From positions 3,224,001 through 3,288,000 of the forward strand of contig OU862913.1 of NCBI GenBank assembly GCA_917880885.1: a DNA stretch of 64,000 bases, read 5' to 3'. Under the pieces are notes generated by a model. It had not been told where the DNA came from and did no database searches. It saw only the letters and a program-made list of their open reading frames with translations. The stretch comes from Limnephilus marmoratus (taxonomy: Eukaryota; Arthropoda; Insecta; Trichoptera; Limnephilidae). This document shows positions 1 to 11,291 of this stretch, piece by piece. The position numbers and the translations under genes are program-made. Within the stretch, counting starts at the first letter, position 1, and each line of letters starts with the position of its first letter.

Positions 1-1271
1 CCTAGTGTTAGTCTTAAAACTACTTAATTAATTAGTCTTAAAATCAGATTGTCTCTTGGCTTAAATCTGCGGTAAAAGTCTTCATGTAGTTTGATCACTT
101 CGGCGGTTAAAACAATTAAAATGTCCAGTCATTTCCCTTTGGTTGCTGATGATGGAATCTCCGCGTACAAATGATCGTCCTGGTTAATACACGGGCACTT
201 TACCTTATTTATTATTTTCACTTTAGTTATTCGGCAATTGCACAATTTTTCATGGATGCTGGCCGGAATCTCTTGAGGTGACTCTCGTCGTAGAGTCTCG
301 ATGGTCGCTCCATAAGGAGGGGGGGCAGCTTCCTGTTCGGAAACTTGGCGGTGACCCGTAGAATTTCCTTGGTCGGGAAATTCACGCAAGAGCCTCGGCG
401 GCTTCCTGCGGGGGAGGCAAATCGTCACTCTCGACCTCGACTCCCTGGTCGGGAGATTACTCGAGGTCGCGAGCGTTCGGAACCCACTCCGGTGGCGGAG
501 TAGGGCAACGCCTGATCGGCTGCCAAAACGGTACTGACTTTCGTGAAATTCTTGAATCTTCCTACTTGGCCTTGACGTACATCGTACATCTTCGGAACCA
601 TTTCCATCGGTGGCGTAATTGAATTAGCTTGCAATATAGGGTCGCATATGTTCGTTTGTCATTGACGAAAGTACCCTGGCTTTTCAATTTTTATTACGGT
701 ACTTTGTTACGCTGCAATTAAGGGTTGAGTATAGTAGGTATAATACTTTATGTGCCATGGTTTCACCACGAACTTTACGGTTAAACCGAGCGCCAAAATA
801 CTGCTTTTATGCAGAATTATGCCCGTGGTGAATAAAATCATGAAACTCCATCTCATGAGTGAGCATAATGTATGTGATCTCCAGCGTGTTAGGGAATTAA
901 ATAATAACAAGTATCTCATTTGTAACTTAAATGTAAAAGAACGTATATTATTTCAATAGTGTCAGGTACAATAAATGAAACAGAATCTACTCACCCTCAG
1001 GGACCGATTGATGTTATACTAACTAGCTAAATTCACCACTATTCCTAGCCGAACCGCGTCTCGTAGTTCGCCACAGGATGATCGGCAGGACCTCCAACCG
1101 ATCCTCAGCTCGCGTATCGCAACAGGATAATCGGCAAGACCTCCAGCCGATCCTCATCTCAACAGAATCGCAACAGGATGGCGACCAGTTCGCAACAAGA
1201 GGACCAGCAAGACCTCCCGACACCTTCGCAGAAAAGCAGGGCTCCAAGGGAAGTGGAATTCCGGGGGGCGA
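1..1271. other. Left-edge sequence without a recognised gene
   Basis: No convincing gene is visible. Two neighbouring minus-strand open stretches (129-428 and 425-634) are rich in Arg, Pro and Ser and match no family I recognise. The part from about 1060 to 1260 contains imperfect direct repeats built on 'CAGGA', 'ATCGGCA' and 'GACCTCC', and leads into a purine tract at about 1261. It could be the 3' end of the internal region of a decayed LTR retrotransposon, but no protease, RT or integrase motif is present to prove this. Confidence 0.3.
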
Positions 1272-2130
1272 TGTTACGGGGCTTTCATAGCAAGCAAGCG
1301 GGACTGTTAGTATTACCGTACGTGTAATTGTTAATACAAGCCGGTGAGCGTGATTATGATTCTCCACGCGATTAATGAGTCATTCTTATTGTCGGCACCC
1401 GACAAGTACAAACCGGCGCGACTCGTGCAGCGTAATACTATTACCGATAGCCTCGATAACTTTCGGTAAACTTCTCGAATAATTCGAACTACCGCGGAGA
1501 CCAATCTCGCGACATTATTGATTAAATTCTTTGATGCACTTTCACATCTCGTATCAGAGATCATTCCACATTATTTTAACTCGCCAATCGACTGAATTTT
1601 TAATCTTCGTCCCTTATAATTGATTAATTCTACTTGACTGTCTCAGCCATGATCCTGCCCAAAAGATCATGCCGGCGAGAGTGGGTTCCATTACCGGACC
1701 CGGAAAAGAAAAAAGCAAACCCCTTCCATAACGATTTGTGTTGCCAGTCCTCCCGTTGTAACTATCAACAATTAATTAACTCAATAGTTCGTGCCGCTAG
1801 GTTCGACGTTATAAAGCAGTGTTCATATTTTAAAATGAGAAAAGGTAATGATTTCAACACTGCTTCATAACAACTTCTTTACTTTCGCCGTTCTGTGTTC
1901 GCCGCTAGCTGCAAATTTTATTATTATCGTTCCTGCGTTTTTTCCTGCAAATTTTATTATTATCCTGCGTTCGTAAAAATGATTTTATCTCAACCTTCAT
2001 TGCTTTCTAAAATTATTACCGGTAGTAACTATTTCCGGTCCCTTCGGTCACTAACTTTAAGCTACTTTGTGTCTATCGCCTACTCCTATGCTAGCGACCT
2101 TATTGTAGATGGTAAACATTAAATGTGTTC
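1272..2130 (+). repeat. Candidate LTR (3' LTR start preceded by a polypurine tract)
   Basis: A G-rich purine run (GGGGGG near 1261-1267) is followed within a few bases by TGTTACGGGG. This is the usual arrangement of a polypurine tract and the 5' end of a 3' LTR in Gypsy-like elements. A TATA-like ATAAAG lies near 1811. No matching CGTAACA end or second LTR is visible, so the right border is arbitrary and the call is tentative. Confidence 0.3.
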
Positions 2131-3325
2131 AGTTCCGTGAATTTTTTGGCATTAAAATACCTAAAGGAACATCAATCAATATACAATTTGGCTATTTGGT
2201 ATATATTTTTGGTATCCTTCCCAGTTGGATAGACAAAGTATCATTTTGTAATGTATTGTAATATATATGCATATATAAATAAAATAAAATAATATCGTAA
2301 TACGGTTATGATTCAAACCAGTAAAAACTGCGAAAGATGATTTTAAAGAATATAAAATATTCGGCTCACTTTTCTAGTGACTTGAGTATATCTACCTCAT
2401 AAACATATCAAATGAACCAACATGCGTCATATCAAATTGATGTTTTTTTTGTAGAAAATATATTTTTCAATCAATTTAATTGCTTATTTCATGTTAAGCA
2501 TAAATAATGTGCATTTGAGACGATTCTGAAATATGGAATAATTATTAATAATTCCATAATCCTTAATAAATTTCGCAATATAATATTTATTTTGGATATA
2601 TGGATTATGAAAGAAGAAATATCGAGGTAAGTTTGAATATCTCGTCAAATTAAAAATGATATTACTGAAACGTAAATTATATTGTTTTTCGTCTCTGATC
2701 ACATATACATAACATAAAACAGTGAAATCCTAATTCCAAAATGACATGCTCTCATTTCTTTTTAAAAATAAAAGAGGTTTTCAATGGCAATATTTTTTTT
2801 TTGAATTTTATTAAGTAGGTTGATGATTTATTCCTTGTTTGCAATCTAACAAGTTTTACATCAAATCATCCCAGTGTTAATTTTATGAAAAAGATTCTTT
2901 AAACCTTCCCCATACCAAACATTTAAAAAATTTTATTATCAATTTCAATTCAATTCAGTGCCGGCAACCCGGGCGTTTATTTATTATTAGTTATGTACAA
3001 CATGATTTTTTTTCCTTACCCTCCTCACTAGACTAAAGTCTGTTCTGAGGCTTATGCTTATTATGCTTCCGATGTTTTTGCTATCTAGAGCGATGATGCC
3101 ATTTTTTGAAAATAGCGACGCATTGGGTACCCTGCCGATGATTTTCCGATTTTTGGTCGACAATTTATGGGTATAGCTTTCCTACGAATTACGAATTTTG
3201 CAGCTTTGGTTTGAAACAAAAACTTTAACCAAATCGTACCTTTAGAACGGTTTTCTCCAATCAAATCTTCAAAGTCAACAATAATATGCTAACGCATTTC
3301 GGAGATTAATATTCGTAACTGGAAT
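2131..3325. other. AT-rich intergenic stretch, no gene seen
   Basis: Strongly AT-rich sequence with short homopolymers and many stop codons in all frames. The GGGCGTTTAT motif near 2968 and the following TACCCTCCTCACTAGAC resemble sequence near 22677-22735, which suggests a dispersed repeat. Nothing else is supported. Confidence 0.5.
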
Positions 3326-3968
3326 TTCGACAAACCATTCCGACATGAAACTGGTTAAAATAGTGAATCTGAATGCCGAGCTTTAATTGCTACTACACTC
3401 TGAACTCAAAAATAGCTATAGGTATCCGATTTGTTTTACTGAAACAGATGGATAGTTTCTTTCAAAATACATCAACAGATGAATCCGCAACAAGAATTTG
3501 TATTATGGACACAAAAGTGGTTTTAAGATAGCAATAGATCTGAGTAGGAGTCCATCAACGTAAATTATATTATACTCAGAACACGTGAATGGTTTGTCAG
3601 CATTTTACAGCAAAGTTTTATCATAATATTTTTGTTTTTACTATTTACGAAAATTTACATTGAACAATTTTATTTTTATACTTATATAGATTTTTTGTGG
3701 AAGAAGTGTGGTCATATATAAAGAAAGCACCTCACATGTTTTTACTTTCTGAATAGAGTTGTCATCAATACCTACTGACATTTTTTTAAATATTAATTTC
3801 ACTAGGTATCGTATAATAATTAGAAAAAATAATACTAACAAAACAATTTTGAACACTTATTTATTCGTTTCTAAACTTATTTCTCATAACAAAGGTGCAG
3901 ACTGCAGACGTAAGCACATACCTGTCAGCTGTGTTATAATAATCTCTGGGTTTTGTATTAATCACATC

Positions 3969-4410
3969 TCATGTATATAAAGCATCACGAAGAAAACCGT
4001 TTTCGCTCTTTGAGTGTAGTTTTTTGTGGTGTTTTCAGCAGACCGTACCAAAAGTACTCGCGGGCCGCATCAAAAGGCTTCGCATGCCACAGATTGTGGC
4101 GGATATTAACGAACTACTCAGAAAACGACTCATTGTTTGAGATACTACTTTAGAATTGTTAAGAGTGTTAGCAGCTGGGAACGATGTTTTTCTTTGGGAA
4201 ACCGGTATACTCCAGCAAAACTCATTGAGATGGTTTTAAGAGATTTTTAATCTTATGTATAAAGTCTGCACGCTTGCATTTACAGTTTGGAGTATCTAAA
4301 ATATATAGCTAGCTATAATATTATACAACATTCAATAATCTCTAACCTAAAAGGCCAGAAAAAAGATTCTACAATTGTCTATGATTTTATTATTGTCTAT
4401 GTATAACCTA
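3969..4410. repeat. Duplicated non-coding segment (partner 21199-21640)
   Basis: The sequence is closely similar to 21199-21640 over its whole length, including CTCGCGGGCCGCATCAAAAG and GCTAGCTATAATATTATACA. A short open frame at 3971-4153 is shared in part with the other copy but resembles no known protein, so I treat the segment as non-coding. Confidence 0.7.
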
Positions 4411-4559
4411 TAAATATTGTTGACACGTGCTTTTTTCACTGTCAAAATGTCATCGTGTTTCCAAACCGTGTTTAATCCATGCAGTTAGTTATCGTTCCAC
4501 GCTTGTGATAGTTATTGGTAAGTACTAATGCTTATATTCGTTAAGCACAAGTAAAAAAT

Positions 4560-5537
4560 CCTCAAATACCCAAATTATACAGTTTACTGAAAATTCACAA
4601 GAAGACACAACCTATAAGACCTGTAATTTCCAATTGCAATGCTCCTAGCTATAAATTAGCGTCAACATTAAATAGTATTATAATTGAATCAAATATTTTC
4701 CAACCTAAGTATACAATTAAGAATTCCAATTAGTTGACCACTTAAAATGTTTGGAAATCCCCGATAATGCATTATTAGTATCTTTTGATGTCGTTAATCT
4801 GTTTCCAAGTGTCCCAGTTGAAGAAAGCAAAACAATTATAAATAACTTACTGAATTCTTCCAAATTACCTAATGACTTAGCCCAGGATTTACTTAAATGT
4901 CTTAATGTAGTCTTAAACCAAAATTCCTTTCAATTTGATAATAAAAATTTCAAACAAAAAGATGGTTTGGCCATGGGGTCAAGTACCAGTTCGTTAGTAG
5001 CTGATATATTTTTAAACCATTTAGAAAATAAAATCTTTCATAGTTCTGCCTTATTACTTAAATATGTGTATTTTTACAAACGTTACGTAGATGATATTTT
5101 ATGTATATGGACCGGTACCAAAAGACAACTTCAAATGTTCCTTAATTTTTTTAACAAAATTCATAAAAACATTAAATTTACATTAGAAATAGGAATTAAT
5201 TGTAGCATAAATTTCTTAGATTTAAACCTAACTATAATTAATAATAAGATTGAATTTAATATTTTCCGAAAAGAAACATACGCTGATATAATTATACACA
5301 ACGCATCTAACCATCCATTTTCACAAAAACTCTTAGCTTTCCATTATTTGATCAATAGATTAATTAATATCCCGTTATCCCCAAATAATTTCAAAGCTGA
5401 ACTTAACACCATTAAAATAATTGCATCTAATAATGGTTATAACTCCAAATTAATAGACGATATATTAAACAAAAAATATAAGAAAAAATTTCATTTGTCT
5501 TACATTTACCCATTGCTTACTGATAATATTAAAAAGC
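4560..5537 (+). mobile_element. Penelope-like retroelement fragment
   Basis: Sequence unique to copy A relative to copy B. It encodes much of a Penelope-type RT. Around 4575-4625 one frame reads IPKLYSLLKIHKK and then PIRPVISNC, the PLE-specific block before the RT core. A frame change near 4720 leads into the main RT frame. Similarity stops at about 5537, where sequence shared with copy B resumes (GCGTTATGCATACG). The GIY-YIG endonuclease domain typical of the family is absent, so the fragment is truncated at its 3' end and probably also its 5' end. Confidence 0.75.
4722..5537 (+). pseudogene. Penelope-like reverse transcriptase, truncated
   Basis: RT that would copy element RNA onto a chromosomal primer. 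Counting from the TTG codon at 4751, visible motifs are SFDVVNLFPSVP (residues 11-22, RT block A with catalytic D), DGLAMGSSTSSLVADIF (71-87), the catalytic RYVDDIL (111-117) and INFLDLNLTI (153-162). Their order and spacing fit Penelope RTs rather than LINE or LTR RTs. The frame runs on to a stop at 5704, but the last 55 or so residues are read-through into flanking duplicated DNA and are not part of the enzyme. There is no initiator context, a frameshift near 4720 and no endonuclease, so this is a dead fragment. The RT family call is strong; the exact ends are not. Confidence 0.75.
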
Positions 5538-5645
5538 AATGCGTTATGCATACGATAAACATTGTTTTAACAGAATATTCCAACCAACCAAAATATTCAA
5601 AGGTCACTCAAATTAGAGTTCTGTTAAAACAATATTCTATTTCAG

Positions 5646-5760
5646 GAAAGTATATTTGTTTGGGCGTTAAACAATCACCTGCCGCTACCACAGCAGTGCC
5701 ATAGATCTAAAAAATCCATAAACTCTTTCTCTCAAGATGGAACCATGGACACACTTTTAT
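5646..5760 (+). pseudogene. Relic extra first exon of the zinc-finger gene family (copy A)
   Basis: TATTTCAG|GAA at 5638-5648, then CTACCACAGCAGTGCCATAGATCT and AAAATCC, parallels the intact first exon at 11618-11692 (TGTTTCAG|GAA, CTACCACAGCAGGACCATGGATCT). The start codon position reads ATA instead of ATG. A degenerate AAGATGGAACC follows, matching AAAACGGAACC of the intact exon. This indicates an older duplication of the gene's 5' end, now non-functional. Confidence 0.6.
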
Positions 5761-6049
5761 TTTTCAAAAAATTATTAACAATCCAAATTATTTTACTACC
5801 TAATGAATTTTGAAATTTTATCATAATTGCTACCTTTTAGCATGTGAGTAACCCCCAAACGAGCATGGCACTGGATTCGCGGGTGGAAAAGGAATTGAGT
5901 ATGCTCATTTATGAGCATGTGGGTCAGTACCATAATATGCGAAAGCATCTACTCGAACTTTCTTCTCCTTATCCCAGAAATTTTACATTATAGACGCCAG
6001 TCATAGTAATATCCATTGTTGCTTGTATCGCTTATTGAACAAAAATCAG

Positions 6050-6631
6050 GGGAGGAATGCAGATCCCGCCAATGTCTGAAAATTAAATAAAAAGGCACTT
6101 TCTAGATGAGAAAAATGTGGAAAAGCTGAATAAAACAAAAATTAAGGCGCGCTCGGCAAAATTGAGGGAGATACAACCCTTCAAAGTATTTAAAATTTCA
6201 CTTCACAAACTGATATTGACAGTCCGCCCGCGTCCGCCCGCCATTTTTTTTATAACCTAATACGCTAAACATGGTTTGTGATACAAAAAAGTGCCCCTTT
6301 ATAACGCCTGTTCGCGTCAAGGCAAGAAAAACATCCCAGTTTTCAAGTGGTTTAGCGGCTACGCTAGGTTTGTGTAACATGGTTTGTGATTCTGGCGTAC
6401 TATTAATTCTGTATTAGGTCTGGGATCCAACATAAGCAATGAAAACATGGCGAACGAACTGTTCATATCAGTTCGCGAAGTGAATTTTTAAATACTTTGA
6501 ACGGTTGTATCTCCCTTAATTTTGCCAAGCGCGCCCTAATTTATTTTTTATTCATCTTCTCCACACTTTTGTCATCTAAAAAGTGCCCTTTTATTAGATT
6601 CCCAGACATTGGCGGGATCTGCATTTCACCC
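6050..6631. mobile_element. Long foldback MITE with 8-bp target duplication
   Basis: The ends are inverted repeats of roughly 170-190 bp: GGGAGGAATGCAGATCCCGC at 6050 and the complement of GCGGGATCTGCATTTCACCC ending at 6631. The flanks are AAAATCAG at 6042-6049 and 6632-6639, an 8-bp target site duplication. Copy B lacks the insert and reads through the equivalent site (about 33835-33850), so it serves as an empty site. No transposase is encoded. Eight-base duplications fit hAT, P or Merlin superfamilies; the terminal GGG leans to Merlin, but I cannot decide. Confidence 0.85.
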
Positions 6632-7080
6632 AAAATCAGTTGTGTACTTCTTCATAAGTCCTGCACTTAATAACACAAATTGTTGGAATATTTGATGCTG
6701 GCAACACTGATAGTTGGCGGAGCCAATTATTGTAAACACGTCGATACATAATATTGGCAGCATACAATTTTTAAATTGCATTAATTAAAATACTCACATC
6801 ATATGAATGCTTATTTCCGATATTCTGTTAAAGGCGGAATGGCGGATCCGAAATAATGTCGTAACAATACTGTTGTCGTGTCATTCGTAACAATACTGTT
6901 GTTGAGTGAGGACGTCTGCTTTGTGATACTCCACTGCTTAACCACTCTTAGTATTCACAACAAAAAGTTTGTACCTACTATATTACATTCCGTTTACCAG
7001 TGATCATAAAGTGTGTTGTAGGGTGACCACCATTCATTTATAAGTTGTGAGTCATTATTTATTTAAGTAAATCGTTTACA

Positions 7081-7887
7081 ATGCCCAACAATCAGAATCT
7101 AGTGCAAACTAGGTCTAAGGCATCGGTTTCTCCAGCAGTAAACGAGGATCATTTTGGAAAAATTGTAAAATACATGGATAAAAAAATGGAAGAATTTAAG
7201 CTACAAGTTTTTGCAAAAATTGAACTTGAATCGTCAACACTGAAAAAAAATCTCGAATCTGAGATATCCGACATGAGAAAAAGCATTGAATTTATTGGTC
7301 AGCAATATGATGAAATAACTAATAATATCGGAAACATGATGCAATTAAAAAAAAATGTGGATAACTTGGAAAACGCAAATTCTATCAAAGATCTAAAAAT
7401 AAAACATTTAGAAATTCGTCTAGCTGATATAGCACAACAAAATGTAAGCTATAATTGTGCTGAATTGTCTGGCCTAGAAACCTTGATGAATGAAAATTCT
7501 GTGGAAACCGTGGAAAGATTCATAAAAAAATTTGACATTCGGATTGAACCATGTAGAATAAATAAAGTTACTCAATATCCTGATAAAACTATTAATAAAC
7601 CCGGAGCTCAGAGGATGATCATCCATTTCAAAGATGAAAAGTCCCAATCTGAATTTCTCAACGCACGCAAAAGTATAAAGCAATTGAAGGACAGGAACAT
7701 CTTCATTGGAGAAGTTCTATCATCATATTCCAAAACCCTTCTTTGGAAAACTAAACAAAAAGCTAAAGAAGCTAAATTTCAATTTGTGTGGTTTCGGAAC
7801 AATAAAATTTGCGTGAAAAAGAACCCAGAACTATCTTCAAGAGTCATTATCATCAAACACGAAGATGATTTGAATAAATTGTTGTAA
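7081..7887 (+). CDS. LINE ORF1 protein (coiled-coil, FP25K-like C-terminal region)
   Basis: A 268-aa protein starting at an ATG in an otherwise stop-rich leader. Residues 25-110 are rich in Lys, Glu and heptad hydrophobics and probably form a coiled coil (for example VDNLENANSIKDLKIKHLEI). Residues 115-268 include RMIIHFKDEKSQSEFL, IFIGEVLSSYSKTLLWKTKQ and WFRNNKICVKK. These resemble the C-terminal half of many insect LINE ORF1 proteins related to the baculovirus FP25K/RRM-like fold; that is family knowledge recalled, not a search. No CCHC zinc knuckle is present. The expected role is binding and packaging of element RNA. It ends 50 nt before ORF2, so both are presumably translated from one transcript. 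The frame is intact. Confidence 0.75.
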   Translation: MPNNQNLVQTRSKASVSPAVNEDHFGKIVKYMDKKMEEFKLQVFAKIELESSTLKKNLESEISDMRKSIEFIGQQYDEITNNIGNMMQLKKNVDNLENANSIKDLKIKHLEIRLADIAQQNVSYNCAELSGLETLMNENSVETVERFIKKFDIRIEPCRINKVTQYPDKTINKPGAQRMIIHFKDEKSQSEFLNARKSIKQLKDRNIFIGEVLSSYSKTLLWKTKQKAKEAKFQFVWFRNNKICVKKNPELSSRVIIIKHEDDLNKLL

Positions 7888-7937
7888 TCCTCCCCCCTAA
7901 GTCTGACACTTTTATTGAAAAAAAAAAAAAAAAAAAA

Positions 7938-10466
7938 ATGGATGATTTGGAAAACATAAATAATATAACCGACAATACTGAACCTAACATAACTTTTGAA
8001 GATTCATTATCTTGCAAAAAATTTTTGAAAGATTCAAAATTTTCTTTACTATGCATGAATATTAGAAGTATAAGCAAGAATTTTGATGAAACTGTTTCTA
8101 TCCTGGATTGCATTAATCATCGTCCGGAAGTACTAGTCTTTACAGAGGCTTGGCTGAGCAGTGTAATTAATATGCCTAGCATTCCAGAGTACGTAGTCTA
8201 CAAAACTATGATGAACAATTTACAAAATGATGGAGTAGTTATCTACGTAAGACAAAACATTCAGGTAACTGTTGAGGAAATTGCTCTCCCCAGTGCAAAC
8301 TGCTTGAAAATGCAATTATCCAATACATTATATTTATTAGCTGTATATCGATCTCCATCCCAGACTAAAATAGACAACTTTCTCGACTCATTGAATGAAT
8401 TCCTTGCATCTGAATCCTTGCAAAATAAGGAGATTATCTTATGTGGGGACTTAAATATTGATACCCTAGATTTGAAGAACATAAAAACACAAAAATACCT
8501 ATCACTTCTGGCGTTTCATGGTTTGAAGCCCATAATAAACTCACCAACAAGAGTAACTCCTAATAAATCTAGCTGCATTGATCATATTATGGCAAAATCA
8601 AAATTTGAACCACAAGGAGCAGCTTTTACTACTGGCATAACAGACCATTATGCAATTTTAATGAAGTTTATGAGCTTAAATCTACATAATATTTCAAATA
8701 ATAATGTAAAACCTAAATTAGTTGTTGACAACCACCTCTTGAAGACCAAATTAAAGGAGGAATCCTGGGATATAGTTCTATCAACAAATGACGTCAATCT
8801 GGCAACTGATAATTTCATAAAATGTTTGAAAACCCATGTGCAAAGTTGTATGTCAGTACAAAAAGAGAAACATATTATGAAACATCTAAAACCATGGATA
8901 AACGCTGGATTAATCAAATGCCTCAGAACACGTGATAAATTGCACAACAGATGTAGAAAAGAAAGCTACAACTTGGAACTGTTCGATTATTATAAGCGAT
9001 ATCGAAACGGGTGTTCTAGGATAATACGAACAACAAAACAAGCATATTACAGAAGAAAATTAGATGAAGTCAATGGTAACATTAAACAACAGTGGAAAAT
9101 TATAAAGGAGGCCATAAACCTTAAAAAGGAACAAACTACCATAAAAAAATTGAAAATTAATAATATTATTACTTCAATGGAAGAGAGTCCAAATATAATT
9201 ACTAATCACATTAATGACTTCTTCAGTGATATTGGTCCAAGCTTCGCTAACAATTTGTGCAGTGATAATAAAACCAGTGAGACGTATCTTGTGAATGATT
9301 TTAAATCTGAACTTCAGATTACCGGGAACAATTTTGACTTTAAGCCAACTAACATTTCTGAAGTGACAAATGTGATAAATGATTTAAAAATGTCTTTCTC
9401 ATGCGGTATTGATTCTATAAGTGTTATGATATATAAACTCCATGTATCCGAATTAGCTGATCCCATATCTCATATTATTAATATTAGCTTCAAGAGTGGG
9501 ATGTTCCCTTCTCACTGTAAGAAAGCTAAAGTGATTCCTCTTTTTAAAGGTGGAGATCAACTAGATGTCAATAATTATAGACCTATATCCCTACTCAACA
9601 CGCTTTCAAAAGTAATAGAGAGATTGGCTAAGTCGAGATTGGTATCATTCTTAGAAACAAATAAACTACTCTCTAGCAATCAGTTTGGTTTCAGAGAAAA
9701 TAGAGGAACAAGTGATGCAGTATTGAGGGTATTGTCGAAAGTCACTAGTGCCCTGGATTATGGAAACAAAGCCTTAGCTGTGTTTTTAGATCTATCAAAG
9801 GCATTTGACACGGTTTCCCATGGATTACTCCTCAAAAAATTATCTTCTCTTGGCATTTCACATTCCAGTACAGCATTAAGTTGGTTCAAATCCTATCTTA
9901 GCGATAGAACACAACAAGTAGAGATAAATAATAATTTAAGCATTAGCAAACAAATCTCATTTGGGGTTCCACAAGGTAGTGTACTTGGACCAATATTGTT
10001 TTTAATCTACATTAATGATTTATGTAATTTAGATATTTCTGGTATTATTGTTAGTTTCGCAGACGACACTGCTTTAATATTTGAGGGTAAAACCTGGAAA
10101 GATGCTTTTGACAAATGTGATTCAGGATTAAGAATAGTAAAGAGTTGGCTAAATAATAACATCTTAACATTGAATACATCAAAAACAAAATATGTAACTT
10201 TTAGCATATCATCAAAAAGTCAGCCTTCCAACACTCATAATCTAATTATACACAATTGTCTGCAAAATTGTAATTGTAATTGCCACCCTTTAGAAAGAGT
10301 AGACTGTATAAGGTACCTAGGTGTAAATATTGATCAATATTTGAGATGGAATGACCATATTGACATGTTAACAAAAAATATCAGGAGACTTACCTATATT
10401 TTTAAAGAACTTCGTCATATACTGGATAAAGATAAATTAAAATCTGTCTATTATGCCTTAGTATAA
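7938..10466 (+). CDS. LINE ORF2: AP endonuclease and reverse transcriptase, truncated by nonsense codon
   Basis: The 842-aa open part encodes an N-terminal AP-type endonuclease (about 35-240: FTEAWL at 68-73, LCGDLNID at 168-175, SCIDHIMA at 212-219, TGITDHYAI at 232-240) and an RT domain (about 525-790: NNYRPISLLN, NQFGFRENRG, FLDLSKAFDTVSH, GVPQGSVLGPILF and the catalytic FADD at 707-710). It nicks target DNA and primes reverse transcription there. The chosen ATG directly follows a run of 21 A. The frame stops at TAA 10464-10466, but coding similarity continues downstream, so the stop is a lesion. The domain order and (AAAT)n tail fit the Jockey/CR1 group; the exact clade is unresolved. Confidence 0.85.
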   Translation: MDDLENINNITDNTEPNITFEDSLSCKKFLKDSKFSLLCMNIRSISKNFDETVSILDCINHRPEVLVFTEAWLSSVINMPSIPEYVVYKTMMNNLQNDGVVIYVRQNIQVTVEEIALPSANCLKMQLSNTLYLLAVYRSPSQTKIDNFLDSLNEFLASESLQNKEIILCGDLNIDTLDLKNIKTQKYLSLLAFHGLKPIINSPTRVTPNKSSCIDHIMAKSKFEPQGAAFTTGITDHYAILMKFMSLNLHNISNNNVKPKLVVDNHLLKTKLKEESWDIVLSTNDVNLATDNFIKCLKTHVQSCMSVQKEKHIMKHLKPWINAGLIKCLRTRDKLHNRCRKESYNLELFDYYKRYRNGCSRIIRTTKQAYYRRKLDEVNGNIKQQWKIIKEAINLKKEQTTIKKLKINNIITSMEESPNIITNHINDFFSDIGPSFANNLCSDNKTSETYLVNDFKSELQITGNNFDFKPTNISEVTNVINDLKMSFSCGIDSISVMIYKLHVSELADPISHIINISFKSGMFPSHCKKAKVIPLFKGGDQLDVNNYRPISLLNTLSKVIERLAKSRLVSFLETNKLLSSNQFGFRENRGTSDAVLRVLSKVTSALDYGNKALAVFLDLSKAFDTVSHGLLLKKLSSLGISHSSTALSWFKSYLSDRTQQVEINNNLSISKQISFGVPQGSVLGPILFLIYINDLCNLDISGIIVSFADDTALIFEGKTWKDAFDKCDSGLRIVKSWLNNNILTLNTSKTKYVTFSISSKSQPSNTHNLIIHNCLQNCNCNCHPLERVDCIRYLGVNIDQYLRWNDHIDMLTKNIRRLTYIFKELRHILDKDKLKSVYYALV

Positions 10467-10918
10467 TCTCGACTTTCTTACAATATTGTATGCTGGGGAT
10501 CCTGTCTAAAGTCCAATGTAGAGCCACTAAATATTGCACACAAATTAATTCTTAAGGTCATGTACAAAAAAAATTTCGTTATCCATCGAAACTTCTTTAC
10601 AAGGAATCTGACGTTATGAGTATAAAACAGCTGTACATCTCTAAAATAATTTTTAAATTTTTTATCAATATTTATTCTGCAGAAAGAACCCAACAAATCC
10701 ATACCACTAGAATTGGCTCAAGAATGAACTTTGTCGCAATAAGTACTAAAACATCTTTTGGCCAAAGAAACTTTTTATATCAGGCTCCACTTCTATTTAA
10801 TATTCTGCCAGATTACATAAAGTCTTCCAATTCATTAGCTAAATTTAAAAAAAATGTTAAGATTTTTGTGTTGTCAGAAGATTGGCATACTATTTTTTCA
10901 TCCTTGGCCTTTTTTTAA
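10467..10918 (+). pseudogene. LINE ORF2 C-terminal remainder after nonsense codon and frameshift
   Basis: After the TAA at 10464 the same frame continues with typical LINE C-terminal sequence (SYNIVCWGS). Near 10570, in an A-rich stretch, the frame changes and continues to 10918 (NFLYQAPLLFNILPDYIKSS). The region is the C-terminal domain that follows the RT. Its two lesions inactivate this copy. A frameshift in a run of A could also be a sequencing error. Confidence 0.75.
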
Positions 10919-11291
10919 ATAATAAAAAAAAACATATTTTAAAATAATAAGATATATTTTTTTAATAATATTTGTTTTTTAAATAAAAAGATATATATAA
11001 ACATATATATTTTTTAAATAACCAGATTTTATTTGAGTCCCATTTGTAAAAATCGGAGTGTCACCCTAGTTGTTTTGAACTACCTTTGTTTCTTGGTGGG
11101 TATAGTAATTAAGGATTTGTTTTATGGTCTATATTGTTACAAATTACCCATCTGGTCACCAATATAATATTGTTATTTCTTACTTTCCGCATATAATATT
11201 TTAGTGTTTTGGATGTAGTGTTTTGTATTTTAGTGATTTTTTTTGTATTTTAGTGATTTGTGTGTAAATGCACCACTCAAATTTATGAATT

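Noticed and set aside
129..634. Two adjoining minus-strand ORFs considered as a host gene or env fragment
   Set aside because: They share no domain with anything recognised and have no splice or start support; left as unassigned.
3971..4153. 60-aa ORF partly shared with 21133-21384 as a small conserved gene
   Set aside because: Conservation is explained by the segmental duplication. The frame is not better preserved than the flanking non-coding sequence and no domain is seen.
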